Assembly: GCA_031277795.1 (NCBI GenBank)
Contig: JAITLQ010000015.1
Location: forward strand, 62,001-126,000
Direction of reading: 5' to 3'
Source: Arthrobacter sp.
GTDB lineage: Bacteria > Actinomycetota > Actinomycetes > Actinomycetales > Micrococcaceae
Length of the DNA stretch: 64,000 nucleotides
This document shows positions 17,246-25,197 of the stretch, piece by piece (within the stretch, counting starts at the first letter, position 1; every line of letters starts with the position of its first letter). The notes beneath the pieces were generated by a model that saw only the letters and a program-made list of their open reading frames with translations, searched no databases and was not told where the DNA came from. The translations under genes and the position numbers were made by a program.

Positions 17246-19183
17246 TCATTCAAGATCGTCCTGCTTGCCCTGAAGGATCCTGGTGAGACCGTGTACGGTG
17301 CTCGACTCGGGGTTCAAGTAGCCCACTTCGTCAGAGGCCTTGGTGCCGTCTGCGTCGGCAATCCATTGGAGCGGCCCCCACCACTGCATGGGGGAGGTGA
17401 GGTTGTGCATCGTGACCGGCTTGCCATCAGCCGTGCCCTCCGAGGTGAACTCGTCGGCCCCCTCTAGATCTCGAGGGTCAAGGCGTTTCTGATACAGACC
17501 TCCGCCGTCGCCGCCGTCCCGGAACTGCACGTACTGGCCGATGCCATCGGCGATGTTGTCGCCTTCTGCATCGGTAGCGTAAATCTCCTTGACGCCGAGA
17601 TCCTCGGCTTTGGTGTTCCACGTGAGTCCAGCCGAGCCCAGCGCGACGTAGGCATCGGGAGTCGCCCTCGTCTGCTTGAGCGCCTCGGCGAGCACGTTGG
17701 TTCCATAGGAATGGCCCATCGTGACGAAACGATCCATTGGATGGTCGACGCGTTGCGCTTGAATGCCGTCAAGGAAAGCGGCGAGCACGGGGGCGCCAGC
17801 ATCAGCTCGGTCCTGGAACGACTCCTCGGGAATGTTGGGGGAGTGGTATCCAATCCAGTTCACCAGCGCGGCACCGGGATTGTCCTTCCGGATGACCTGG
17901 AACGCGTCGAGGCTGGTTCCCAGCTCGCGAACGTTTGAGTTCATGCCCGAGACGAAAACCCCCACCGTCGATGCCGTATCCAAGTTTCCGATGGAAACGC
18001 CAGCGGTCATTGCACCGTCATGACGCCCAAGCGAGACGAGTTGGATGTCGGTGCCCGCGGTGACGGTGTCGCTCGCATCGCCGAGCGCATCGCGGATCGC
18101 CTGCAGGTCCGCGGCGAAGTCCTCCATGCTGCGTTCGCCAGGCTTGAAGCCCAGGCGCGCGTATGCGTTCTCGAGGTTTCCGGGGACGCACTGCGCACCG
18201 TCCGTAGAGCCGAGCGCGTAGTCGAGGACGGCGCGGCCGGCGCGGTCCATCGCCCAGAACGGAAGGCCATTGAGATTGCAAAGTTCGAAGGGGTGCGCGT
18301 CGATGAAGGTCTCTGCGTTGAAGTTCTTGCTCTTGGCCATGGCAGCCCACACGATCGATGCCTCAGAGGCGGTGAGGGATCCGTCAAAGAGCAGGGTTTG
18401 CAGGGCTTCGGGTTGTTCCGCGCACACCTTGAGAGTGAGATCAAAGTTGCTCAGCGAGCCCTTGCCTGCTTCTTCAAAGGCCTGGGCAATGCTGGTGATC
18501 CAGGTTTCGTCGGCGCGGTTGAGGGCCACAAGCTGCGTGAACCCACCCAGGAACGTGGTGCTCTCGAGGGGGACCCAGGAACACGTGTGAGTAAAGCTCG
18601 CCCACGCCGACTCAAGGGAAGCGCGCTTGCTGTCCAATACACCGTTCATGGTGGAGGCCGAGGAGACGAAGCCGCGGAGAGCCTCGGGGTCGGCGGACGT
18701 GGTGTCGTCTGCTGTCGAGCGGCCCGTGACCCTCGTGCGTTCGGTGGGTGCGAAGGCCGCGGAGACGGTAGGCGGGGCGATGGGAAGAGCCGAGGGCTTC
18801 GGGTCAAAGAACGGGTTGTTGACATTGAGCCCGTCTCCGAGGAGGCCATACGGGTCGTGGCCTCCGGAGGAGCTGCGCGCTTCCTCGCGCGACTCCCAGG
18901 CTTCGAGCGCTGCCAGGCGAGCTTTCTCCTTGGTTGCAGCCGTCTTGGCTTCGCCGACCTTTTCGGCCAAGGAATCGAGCGCGGTGCCAAGCCGACCGCG
19001 GTCCTGACTCTCGGAGCCGCTGATCACCTCGAAGAGCTTGGCGAAACCTCCGCGAAAGCCGTCCATGGCGTTCTCGGCGGACGTGCGTCGTGTTGGCCCC
19101 TGGGTGCGCAAGGTGGTCGCCGCATCTTCGGCCGCGGCGACGAGATCGTCGGCCGCAGTGTCGTCGAAGGCAAGTGGTGCCAC
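17246..19183 (-). CDS. DUF1023 alpha/beta-hydrolase with helical N-terminal region, 645 aa
   Basis: Residues about 1-110 are helical and rich in Ala/Glu/Lys, resembling WXG100-type N-terminal bundles in spirit but without a clear W-x-G; a second helical block spans about 170-290. The C-terminal half is the DUF1023 alpha/beta-hydrolase with nucleophile elbow M-G-H-S-Y-G (Ser492), and D-N-I-A-D-G and M-H-N-L-T later as candidate acid and histidine regions. No signal peptide is seen. GTG start at 19183 has GAGGGG upstream. Two paralogous lipoprotein genes follow directly. By eye the block has lower G+C than its surroundings. Substrate unknown; a lipase or esterase acting on other cells or on the envelope is possible. 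Confidence 0.8.
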   Translation of the reverse strand: MAPLAFDDTAADDLVAAAEDAATTLRTQGPTRRTSAENAMDGFRGGFAKLFEVISGSESQDRGRLGTALDSLAEKVGEAKTAATKEKARLAALEAWESREEARSSSGGHDPYGLLGDGLNVNNPFFDPKPSALPIAPPTVSAAFAPTERTRVTGRSTADDTTSADPEALRGFVSSASTMNGVLDSKRASLESAWASFTHTCSWVPLESTTFLGGFTQLVALNRADETWITSIAQAFEEAGKGSLSNFDLTLKVCAEQPEALQTLLFDGSLTASEASIVWAAMAKSKNFNAETFIDAHPFELCNLNGLPFWAMDRAGRAVLDYALGSTDGAQCVPGNLENAYARLGFKPGERSMEDFAADLQAIRDALGDASDTVTAGTDIQLVSLGRHDGAMTAGVSIGNLDTASTVGVFVSGMNSNVRELGTSLDAFQVIRKDNPGAALVNWIGYHSPNIPEESFQDRADAGAPVLAAFLDGIQAQRVDHPMDRFVTMGHSYGTNVLAEALKQTRATPDAYVALGSAGLTWNTKAEDLGVKEIYATDAEGDNIADGIGQYVQFRDGGDGGGLYQKRLDPRDLEGADEFTSEGTADGKPVTMHNLTSPMQWWGPLQWIADADGTKASDEVGYLNPESSTVHGLTRILQGKQDDLE

Positions 19184-19333
19184 CGATCCCCCTCAAAGTG
19201 TCGCGACGCCATCTGCATCCCGTGACGGCGTCAGAATATCAGGTCAAAGCTATTTCGCCATCGATTCGTATAAAAAATCGGCGGGCCAGACGGTGCGTGA
19301 TCACCGTGCCGAAGGGTCGCACAGACGTGGGGC

Positions 19334-19987
19334 CTAGCCCGCGAGCGGCCGCGCGTGGATCGCTTCCAGGGCCGACTCGTCGAGCGGTAGGCCGGCGCCC
19401 GAGAGCGCCGCGCCGTTGGCGGCGATGACCACGCGCGTTCCGGGGCGCACGCCCCACTCCTCGAGCCGCTGCAGGACGGCGGGATCGTCATCGTTGATGC
19501 GCAGCACCTGATAGCTGCCCGGCGCCGCGTCGGCGAGCCGGCACGCGTCCTCGGGGTGGGGGACGCTCAGGTCCTCGCGCGGGATCGGGTCCCCGTGCGG
19601 GTCGGCCACCGGATGCCCCAGGAGGGTATCGATCCGCTCCATGAAACGGCGGGTCACGGCGTGCTCAAGCCGCTCCGCGTCGTCGTGCACCTCGTCCCAG
19701 CCGTAGCCCAAGGTGTTGACGAGGAAGGTCTCGAGCAGCCGGTGGCGGCGGACCATGACGAGCGCCAGCCGGCGCCCCTCCTCGGTGAGTTCCACCGGCT
19801 TGTAGGGCGCGTACTTGAGTAAACCCTGGCGCGCGAGGCGGCGCAGCGTCTCGGAGACGTTGGGGGCGCTCGTTTCGAAGCGCGCGGCGAGGGCCTTGGT
19901 GGTGATGGGTGGCTCGCCCCACTCGGTGGCGTTCCAGATCGCCTTGACGTAGTCCTGCGCCACGGGCGTGATGTCGTCGATCTCCAC
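19334..19987 (-). CDS. mntR: DtxR/MntR family metal-dependent regulator, 217 aa
   Basis: N-terminal winged helix (T-K-A-L-A-A-R-F-E-T-S-A-P-N-V-S-E-T-L-R-R-L), dimerisation helix with metal ligands (V-M-V-R-R-H-R-L-L-E-T-F, D-E-V-H-D-D-A-E-R-L-E-H-A-V) and a C-terminal FeoA/SH3-like domain (G-T-R-V-V-I-A-A-N-G). The start chosen is the GTG at 19985-19987 because TACCCT ends 7 nt before it, which suggests a leaderless mRNA. It sits next to the manganese importer gene, whose promoter holds a palindrome of DtxR/MntR type, so manganese is the expected co-repressor. Confidence 0.88.
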   Translation of the reverse strand: MEIDDITPVAQDYVKAIWNATEWGEPPITTKALAARFETSAPNVSETLRRLARQGLLKYAPYKPVELTEEGRRLALVMVRRHRLLETFLVNTLGYGWDEVHDDAERLEHAVTRRFMERIDTLLGHPVADPHGDPIPREDLSVPHPEDACRLADAAPGSYQVLRINDDDPAVLQRLEEWGVRPGTRVVIAANGAALSGAGLPLDESALEAIHARPLAG

Positions 19988-20050
19988 GGGGTTCAGGGTA
20001 CCGGGCTGTCCCGTGGGAGCCGGGGAGGGGCGGCGTCGGCCTGGCACAGG

Positions 20051-20118
20051 ATCTGGTCCGCGTTTGGCTCATCTCAGGGAGCCAAGCACGGACCAGATGA
20101 GCCAAACGCGGACCGGTC
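20051..20118. repeat. Three-copy 20-nt palindromic element after mntH
   Basis: The unit GAGCCAAACGCGGACCAGAT is present three times with exact 20-nt spacing on the right side: inverted at 20051-20070, then direct at 20079-20098 (four differences) and 20099-20118. The inverted copy can pair with either direct copy, giving two alternative 20-bp stems. It follows the 3' end of mntH and so probably acts as its terminator. Confidence 0.8.
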
Positions 20119-20137
20119 GCGCGACGCTCGCTCGGAC

Positions 20138-21394
20138 CTAGCCGGCAAACGTCAGCCACAGCAGCGCCACGTTCAGCGCCACGATGAGCGCCGCGCTCAC
20201 CCAGATCGCCCACCGCATCCACGCCCCGTTGGCCTGCGCCCCCATGATGGTCCGCGAGGAGGTGAGCCGGGCCAGCGGGATCAGCGCGAACGGGATGCCC
20301 AGGGACAGGACCACCTGGCTGACCACCAGCGCCCATGTGGGATCCACGCCCAGCGCGATCACCGCGAGCGCGGGGATGAGGGTGATGGCGCGTTGCAAGA
20401 GGAGTGGCAGGCGCACGCGCAGCAGTCCGGACATGATGGCCGCGCCGGCGTAGGCGCCCACCGAGGTGGACGCGAGTCCCGAGGCCAGCAGGCCCAGGCC
20501 AAACGCCACGCCCACGGCCGGGCCGAGCGCCTCGGTGATCGCGGCGTGCGCTCCTTCGATCGAATCGGTACCCTCGCGCCCGGCCAACGCGGAGGCGGCG
20601 AGCAGGAGCATGCCGACGTTCACAGAGCCGGCCACCACGAGGGAGATGATCACGTCCAGGCGCGTGGCCTTCAGCAGGCGGGGCAACACCTCGCGCCCGG
20701 CCTTGCCATGGCGGTCGCGGGCCAGCGAGGAATGCACGTAGATCGCGTGCGGCATGACCGTGGCGCCGAGCATGGAGGCCGCGAGCAGCACGGTCTCGGC
20801 ACCCTCGAAGCGCGGCACCATGCCGCCGAAGGCCAAGCCCCAGTTCGGCGGCGAGAAGAAGAGACCGGCCAGGAAGCCGAGCGCCACGATGAGCAGCATC
20901 CCCATGATGACGAACTCGAAGGTCCGTTGCCCGCGCCGAGCCTGGAACATCAACAGGCCGAGCGACACGGCCCCGACGATGAAGCCGCCCAGCAGCATCG
21001 GCACGCCGAAGAGCAGGTGCAGGGCGATGGCGCCGCCGACCACCTCGGCCAGATCGGTCGCGATCGCCACGATCTGCGCCTGTCCCCAGTAGAGCAGCCG
21101 GGCGGTCCTGGGCAGGCGCTCGCCGAGCAGCTCGGGCAGGCTCTTGCCCGTGACGAGACCTAGCTTGGCGGAGAGGTACTGGATGAGCACGGCCATGACG
21201 TTGGCCGCCACGAGCACCCACACCAGCAGGTAGCCGTACTTGGCGCCAGCGGTGAGGTTTGCCGCCACGTTGCCGGGGTCCACGTAGGCGACCGCGGCCA
21301 CGAAGGCCGGGCCGAGCAACGTCCACAGACGACGCTCGGGGGCAGGAGCGGGTGAGGGGCGGGCGGCGCCATTGCCGTGCTGCTGGTCGATCAT
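20138..21394 (-). CDS. mntH: NRAMP family manganese/divalent metal importer, 418 aa
   Basis: Proton-coupled Mn(II)/Fe(II) importer. Both metal-site motifs are intact: helix 1 Y-V-D-P-G-N-V-A-A-N and helix 6 G-A-T-V-M-P-H-A-I-Y, in contrast to the NRAMP-like protein at 11879-13111. About eleven membrane segments, standard length. The ATG at 21392-21394 lies 4 bp from an 18-bp palindrome; TACCTT within it ends 7 nt before the ATG, so the transcript is probably leaderless and directly repressed by MntR, encoded just downstream. Confidence 0.92.
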   Translation of the reverse strand: MIDQQHGNGAARPSPAPAPERRLWTLLGPAFVAAVAYVDPGNVAANLTAGAKYGYLLVWVLVAANVMAVLIQYLSAKLGLVTGKSLPELLGERLPRTARLLYWGQAQIVAIATDLAEVVGGAIALHLLFGVPMLLGGFIVGAVSLGLLMFQARRGQRTFEFVIMGMLLIVALGFLAGLFFSPPNWGLAFGGMVPRFEGAETVLLAASMLGATVMPHAIYVHSSLARDRHGKAGREVLPRLLKATRLDVIISLVVAGSVNVGMLLLAASALAGREGTDSIEGAHAAITEALGPAVGVAFGLGLLASGLASTSVGAYAGAAIMSGLLRVRLPLLLQRAITLIPALAVIALGVDPTWALVVSQVVLSLGIPFALIPLARLTSSRTIMGAQANGAWMRWAIWVSAALIVALNVALLWLTFAG

Positions 21395-21398
21395 GAGA

Positions 21399-21416
21399 GT
21401 TAAGGTACCTTAACTT
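21399..21416. promoter_or_regulatory. MntR-type operator over the mntH -10 box
   Basis: AGTTAAGGTACCTTAACT is a perfect 18-bp palindrome of the DtxR/MntR operator kind. The -10-like TACCTT of mntH lies inside it. Metal-loaded MntR binding here would block the promoter. Confidence 0.82.
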
Positions 21417-21494
21417 TTGGGCTCGGCGCACCCCGCACGTGTGCCCGCCCCGTCATCGCGCTCCGTCACCGCACCCCGTGCTGGCGCGCCCGCG

Positions 21495-22460
21495 CTAGGC
21501 CTCCGCGGCCGCGCGCAGCCCGGTGTCTGGATCGTCGAGAAAGGTCTGCGACGGGACAAAGAACAGGCCGCCCGTGTGCGCCGTGGAGAAGTCCAGGAGC
21601 CGATCATGAGCGGCGCCGTCCGCCCCCGTGAACATGCGCTCCAGCATCAGCTCGGTGGTGCTCACATCGGCCGCGTAGCCGATGAAGTAGGTGCCGAAGG
21701 TGCCGTCCTTGACGGAGCCGAAGGGCATGTTGTCGCGCAGGATCTTGCGTTCGCGCCCGTCGGCGCCCTCGACCACGTTGAGGACGATGTGCGCATCGGG
21801 GGCCTTGGCCTCGTCGGGCAGCTCCAGGTCCTCCAGCTTGGTGCGTCCGACGGCGGCCTCTTGGTCCTCGACGCTCAGCCCCCTCCACGCTGAGAGGTCG
21901 TGGGTGTAGCGCTGAACCACCACGTGGCTGGAGCCGGGGAACGGATCCCCAGGCGTCGTGAGCGCGGCGGCCTCGGCGAGGGCGCCGGTGGGGTTCTCGG
22001 TGCCGTCCACGAAGCCGAGCAGATCGCGCTCGTCGAAGTAACGGAAGCCGTGCACCTCGTCCTCCACCGTAGCGAGGCCCCCGAACGCGTCGACGATGCG
22101 GTGGGCCAGCTCGAAGCACAGGTCCTGGCGCCGGGCCCTGAGGTGGAACAACAGGTCTCCCGGCGTGGCCGGGGCGCTGTGCTTGGCGCCGTGGACCGCG
22201 CGGAAGGGGTGTAGCTGAGCGGGCTTGGGCGTGCCGTAGGCGGCGTCCCAGAAGTCGGAGCCCACGCCGATGACGCAGCTCAGCGAGAGCTCGGTGGCGC
22301 GAAACCCCACGCTGCGCACCAGGCCGGGGACATCGCCCAACAGCTCCGCGGCCGCCGGCTCGCTGCCGGGCCTCACCCTCAACACGAGGAAGACCGCGGC
22401 CTCAGTCAGCGGTCCCGTGACCTGCTGGGGCACGACGGGGGCGGGAATCTGAGCGTTCAT
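21495..22460 (-). CDS. Dye-decolorizing (DyP-type) heme peroxidase, 321 aa
   Basis: Heme peroxidase with the family signature G-F-V-D-G-T-E-N-P (the GxxDG motif with the distal Asp) near residue 150, the proximal-histidine region before the C-terminus, and D-N-M-P-F-G-S-V as the conserved C-terminal block. The length and lack of a Tat signal fit a cytosolic B-type enzyme. AGGAGG fixes the ATG at 22458-22460. There is no encapsulin gene beside it and no encapsulin-targeting tail. It lies upstream of mntH on the same strand; a shared oxidative-stress role with manganese uptake is plausible but not shown by the sequence. Confidence 0.9.
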   Translation of the reverse strand: MNAQIPAPVVPQQVTGPLTEAAVFLVLRVRPGSEPAAAELLGDVPGLVRSVGFRATELSLSCVIGVGSDFWDAAYGTPKPAQLHPFRAVHGAKHSAPATPGDLLFHLRARRQDLCFELAHRIVDAFGGLATVEDEVHGFRYFDERDLLGFVDGTENPTGALAEAAALTTPGDPFPGSSHVVVQRYTHDLSAWRGLSVEDQEAAVGRTKLEDLELPDEAKAPDAHIVLNVVEGADGRERKILRDNMPFGSVKDGTFGTYFIGYAADVSTTELMLERMFTGADGAAHDRLLDFSTAHTGGLFFVPSQTFLDDPDTGLRAAAEA

Positions 22461-22638
22461 GGTGCCTCCTGGCGATGTGTGGTCCACGGTCATGCTGGCG
22501 CGCGGAGGCGTCGGGGTCAACGGGGGAGTGCGCCTCCTCACGGGCGTTTCGATCGCCGCCGCACGGGTGGGAGGATGGAGGGTGGGCCGCACCCACGGCC
22601 CACGGAAGCACGCATCGCACCCACGCAACGAGGACGGC

Positions 22639-23496
22639 ATGAGCGAGAACATCGAGGGCCTGCACGGCATCGATCCCGAGGCTATTGACCCGGAGAACTT
22701 CGACGCCGCCGCGGCGGCCCGCGCGGCCGGCGAGGGCGCACGCCTCATGCAGTCGTTCGTGCGCCAGGATCAGGATCCGAGCCCCAAGAACGACCTCGCG
22801 GTGGTCTCCGACTTCCTCGGCACCGAGCTCATCGTGCCGGTCCTGGCCCCGCGGGTGGGTGACGAGGCCCCGCAGTTCGCCGCCTTCAAGGCCGGCGAGG
22901 ACACCGTGCTCGGCGTGAGCCTGCGCGAGCAGGACGCCATCCACGTCCACCGCACCATCGCCGAGTCGGAGGGCCGCGCCGACGACGCGCTCGGCGACCC
23001 GATCACCATCACGCTGCTCGGCTCGGAGCTCCTCGAGCTCGCCTTCAACAACACGACCTTCGCCGCCACGGGCATCGACACCATCTCGGTGGACCCGCTC
23101 GGCCTCGGCATCGCCTTCCGCCGCGACGACGAGCTCCTGGACTTCCCGCTGCGCTCCGGCGCCCTGCGCCGCGCGGTGCATCAGGGCAAGGAGGCCGTCC
23201 TCGCGCAGCTCATGAGCGACGGCGCCACGGGCGTGTACATGTTCCAGCCCGACGGCGAGCCGCAGCCCATGCTCCTGCGCCGTCCCAGCGACGGGGCGCA
23301 GGTCTTCCCGCTCTTCTCGTCCTCGCTCGAGGTCTTCCGCTTCTCCGACAAGTTCGCCACGGCGGAGCTGACGGGCGCGTGGTTGCGCGGCGCGATGCCG
23401 GCCGGCATGCACCTCGTCGTGGATCCCGCCGGCGGCGATCAGATCGAATTCACGCCCGAGGAGCTCGCAGCGGCGGGCTTCGGCACGCAAGGCTGA
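22639..23496 (+). CDS. SseB-like protein, 285 aa
   Basis: Soluble, acidic protein. The central part (N-D-L-A-V-V-S-D-F-L-G-T-E-L-I-V-P-V, then P-Q-F-A-A-F-K-A-G-E and R-R-P-S-D-G-A-Q-V-F-P-L-F-S-S) resembles SseB N-terminal domain proteins, which have no established reaction. GAGGA precedes the ATG at 22639. It is divergent from the peroxidase gene and ends in a clear terminator. Family assignment is tentative. Confidence 0.6.
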   Translation: MSENIEGLHGIDPEAIDPENFDAAAAARAAGEGARLMQSFVRQDQDPSPKNDLAVVSDFLGTELIVPVLAPRVGDEAPQFAAFKAGEDTVLGVSLREQDAIHVHRTIAESEGRADDALGDPITITLLGSELLELAFNNTTFAATGIDTISVDPLGLGIAFRRDDELLDFPLRSGALRRAVHQGKEAVLAQLMSDGATGVYMFQPDGEPQPMLLRRPSDGAQVFPLFSSSLEVFRFSDKFATAELTGAWLRGAMPAGMHLVVDPAGGDQIEFTPEELAAAGFGTQG

Positions 23497-23518
23497 GTCA
23501 CTCGACAGCGCACGACGG

Positions 23519-23546
23519 CGGGGCGGCACCTTTCGGTGCCGCCCCG
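23519..23546. terminator. 12-bp stem terminator
   Basis: CGGGGCGGCACC (23519-23530), loop TTTC, GGTGCCGCCCCG (23535-23546): a perfect stem after the SseB-like gene. Confidence 0.85.
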
Positions 23547-24112
23547 AGTGGCGTTCGTGCCCGGGCGACACGACACACCTCAGTCATCTCCAGGGGCTAG
23601 CTACGGCACACCACGGCGCGGCCGGGCCCCACTGCCCAACATCACATGGCCGCAAGCGCCGGGCTCGGCGGCCGCTTGGTGCACCCCAGTGCCACTCGCC
23701 CCGCCCACACACCCACACGACGCAGACTGAGGGCTGTTGCAGATCCGGCGCCCCGCCGCTCTCGAGGCATCTGCCAGCGGGGTTGCAGGTGTCATCGATG
23801 TTGCTCGTTGCCTTCTTCACATCTTCCGGGCCTGCCCCGTTCGATGGATCGGTTCCAGTGTGTCGACATCCCGACCAGGACGGCAAGAAGCCCCTGTGGC
23901 CGTGGGCGTCCAGATGAGCATCTTGGGCTCGCACATGGAGGTTCCTTGTACGAGCACAAGGAAGGAGATGACGGAGCCGCTCCTCAATCCGTGCACCCTG
24001 GCCACGGTGCACCTCCAGCCCGAGGGGACGAGACTCCGAGCTCGCTGTTCCGCTCATGACACGTGATGTTCGCCGTCGCTTCCGCGGGTGGTTGGGGCCA
24101 ACGGCAATGCAC
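23547..24112. other. 566-bp stretch without a supportable gene
   Basis: Open frames exist on both strands (for example 23817-24005 minus and 23737-24066 plus), but none has a ribosome site, known domain or the codon pattern of the neighbours. Base composition is less GC-rich than the flanks. It may be decayed sequence at the edge of the LysR/formate dehydrogenase block. Confidence 0.4.
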
Positions 24113-25069
24113 TCAGTGTTGCGAGAGCTGGCCGTGGACGTTGCCTCTGATCTGGCGTTGGCTCATCGATGCTGCGCGAAGGAGCTCGCGGGCGGCATGC
24201 GTGGAGGGCTTGTCCCCCTGTTTCCAGATCATGCCGAGTTGGCGGTGGAGCGGTGTGTGATCGACTCGTACTTGTGTGAGAGCCCCGGATCGGACGAAGG
24301 GTGTTGCGGCTCGGGTGCTGATCACAGCCGGGGCAACGTTGGCCGCGGCCGACTCCAGGACGGCGGTGTTGCTGGTCAGTTCGAGTGCGGGGGCCGCCAG
24401 CTCGGCGTTGTTGACCCCACGTTGTAGGAGAGCCGAGCGCAGCACGGCCCGACATCCAGAGCCTTCTTCACGGGTGACGAGAGGGGTGTGGGCAAGCGTC
24501 CACGGGCTGACATGACCCGGTATGGCCCACGGGTGATCGGGTGACACATAGACCGCCAGCTCATCGGTTGCCAGGCGTGTGTACGCCAACCCGCGCGGGG
24601 GCTCATCGCCTTCGACGAACCCGACGTCGACGCTTGAATCGGAGACGAGTCTGATCACTTCTCGTGTGTTCGTTGAGCGCGTTCGCAGGAGCCGGGCGTC
24701 ATTGCCGTTGTTAACGAAGGCATGGATCCAGCGCGGTAGGAAATGGTCGGCCACGGTCAGGCTCGCCGCGACCGACAAGATGTCCGGTGCGGCGAAGAGC
24801 TCCCCGAGCGCCACTTCCATTTCTGTCGCCGCGGCTAAGACGGGTCTGGCAATGGTGAGTACTGCGGCGCCGTCATTGGTCAGTCCCGAAGAACGGGTGC
24901 CGCGTGCAACAAGGGTCCTGCCTAGTTGGCTTTCGAGTCTGCTGATACGTCGCGACACGGCCTGCTGGGTGATTCCAAGCTCTCCAGCGGCACGCGTCAT
25001 GGAACCGGTTCGAGCGATGGCATCGAGAAGCTTCAGTGTCCCAACGTCTGGAACTCGCTCGTTCAGCAC
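24113..25069 (-). CDS. LysR family transcriptional regulator, 318 aa
   Basis: N-terminal HTH (residues about 8-65) with T-G-S-M-T-R-A-A-G-E-L-G-I-T-Q-Q-A-V-S-R-R-I-S-R-L-E, followed by the two-lobed effector domain (L-S-V-A-A-S-L-T-V-A-D-H, F-V-E-G-D-E-P-P, V-Y-V-S-P-D-H-P). Length is typical. It is transcribed away from the formate dehydrogenase gene, the classic LysR arrangement, so it probably controls that gene from the palindromes at 25084-25124. The inducer cannot be read from sequence; formate or an oxidative-stress signal are possibilities. Confidence 0.9.
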   Translation of the reverse strand: MLNERVPDVGTLKLLDAIARTGSMTRAAGELGITQQAVSRRISRLESQLGRTLVARGTRSSGLTNDGAAVLTIARPVLAAATEMEVALGELFAAPDILSVAASLTVADHFLPRWIHAFVNNGNDARLLRTRSTNTREVIRLVSDSSVDVGFVEGDEPPRGLAYTRLATDELAVYVSPDHPWAIPGHVSPWTLAHTPLVTREEGSGCRAVLRSALLQRGVNNAELAAPALELTSNTAVLESAAANVAPAVISTRAATPFVRSGALTQVRVDHTPLHRQLGMIWKQGDKPSTHAARELLRAASMSQRQIRGNVHGQLSQH

Positions 25070-25083
25070 TCAGCGAGTCTACC

Positions 25084-25124
25084 CACAACCTTGTGTTGTG
25101 CCAAGACAACTCACGGTCCGTTGT
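25084..25124. promoter_or_regulatory. Candidate LysR binding region
   Basis: CACAAC-N5-GTTGTG (25084-25100) and ACAAC-N9-GTTGT (25106-25124) are two adjacent inverted repeats using the same half-site, between the divergent LysR and formate dehydrogenase starts. Two tandem sites of this kind are typical for LysR promoters. Confidence 0.65.
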
Positions 25125-25197
25125 AGCGCGAATCTGCTGAGCCTAGCGTCTACATCAGGCGCACAGATCTGGGCGCTCGTACTTGAACGGAGAAACC

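Noticed and set aside
20138..21394. A manganese riboswitch before mntH
   Set aside because: The likely transcript starts at or next to the ATG, leaving no leader for a riboswitch.
21495..22460. DyP peroxidase as encapsulin cargo
   Set aside because: The C-terminus lacks a targeting peptide and no encapsulin gene is adjacent.
23547..24112. Open frames on both strands in the gap before the LysR gene
   Set aside because: None has a ribosome site, family similarity or consistent codon use; recorded as gene-free.
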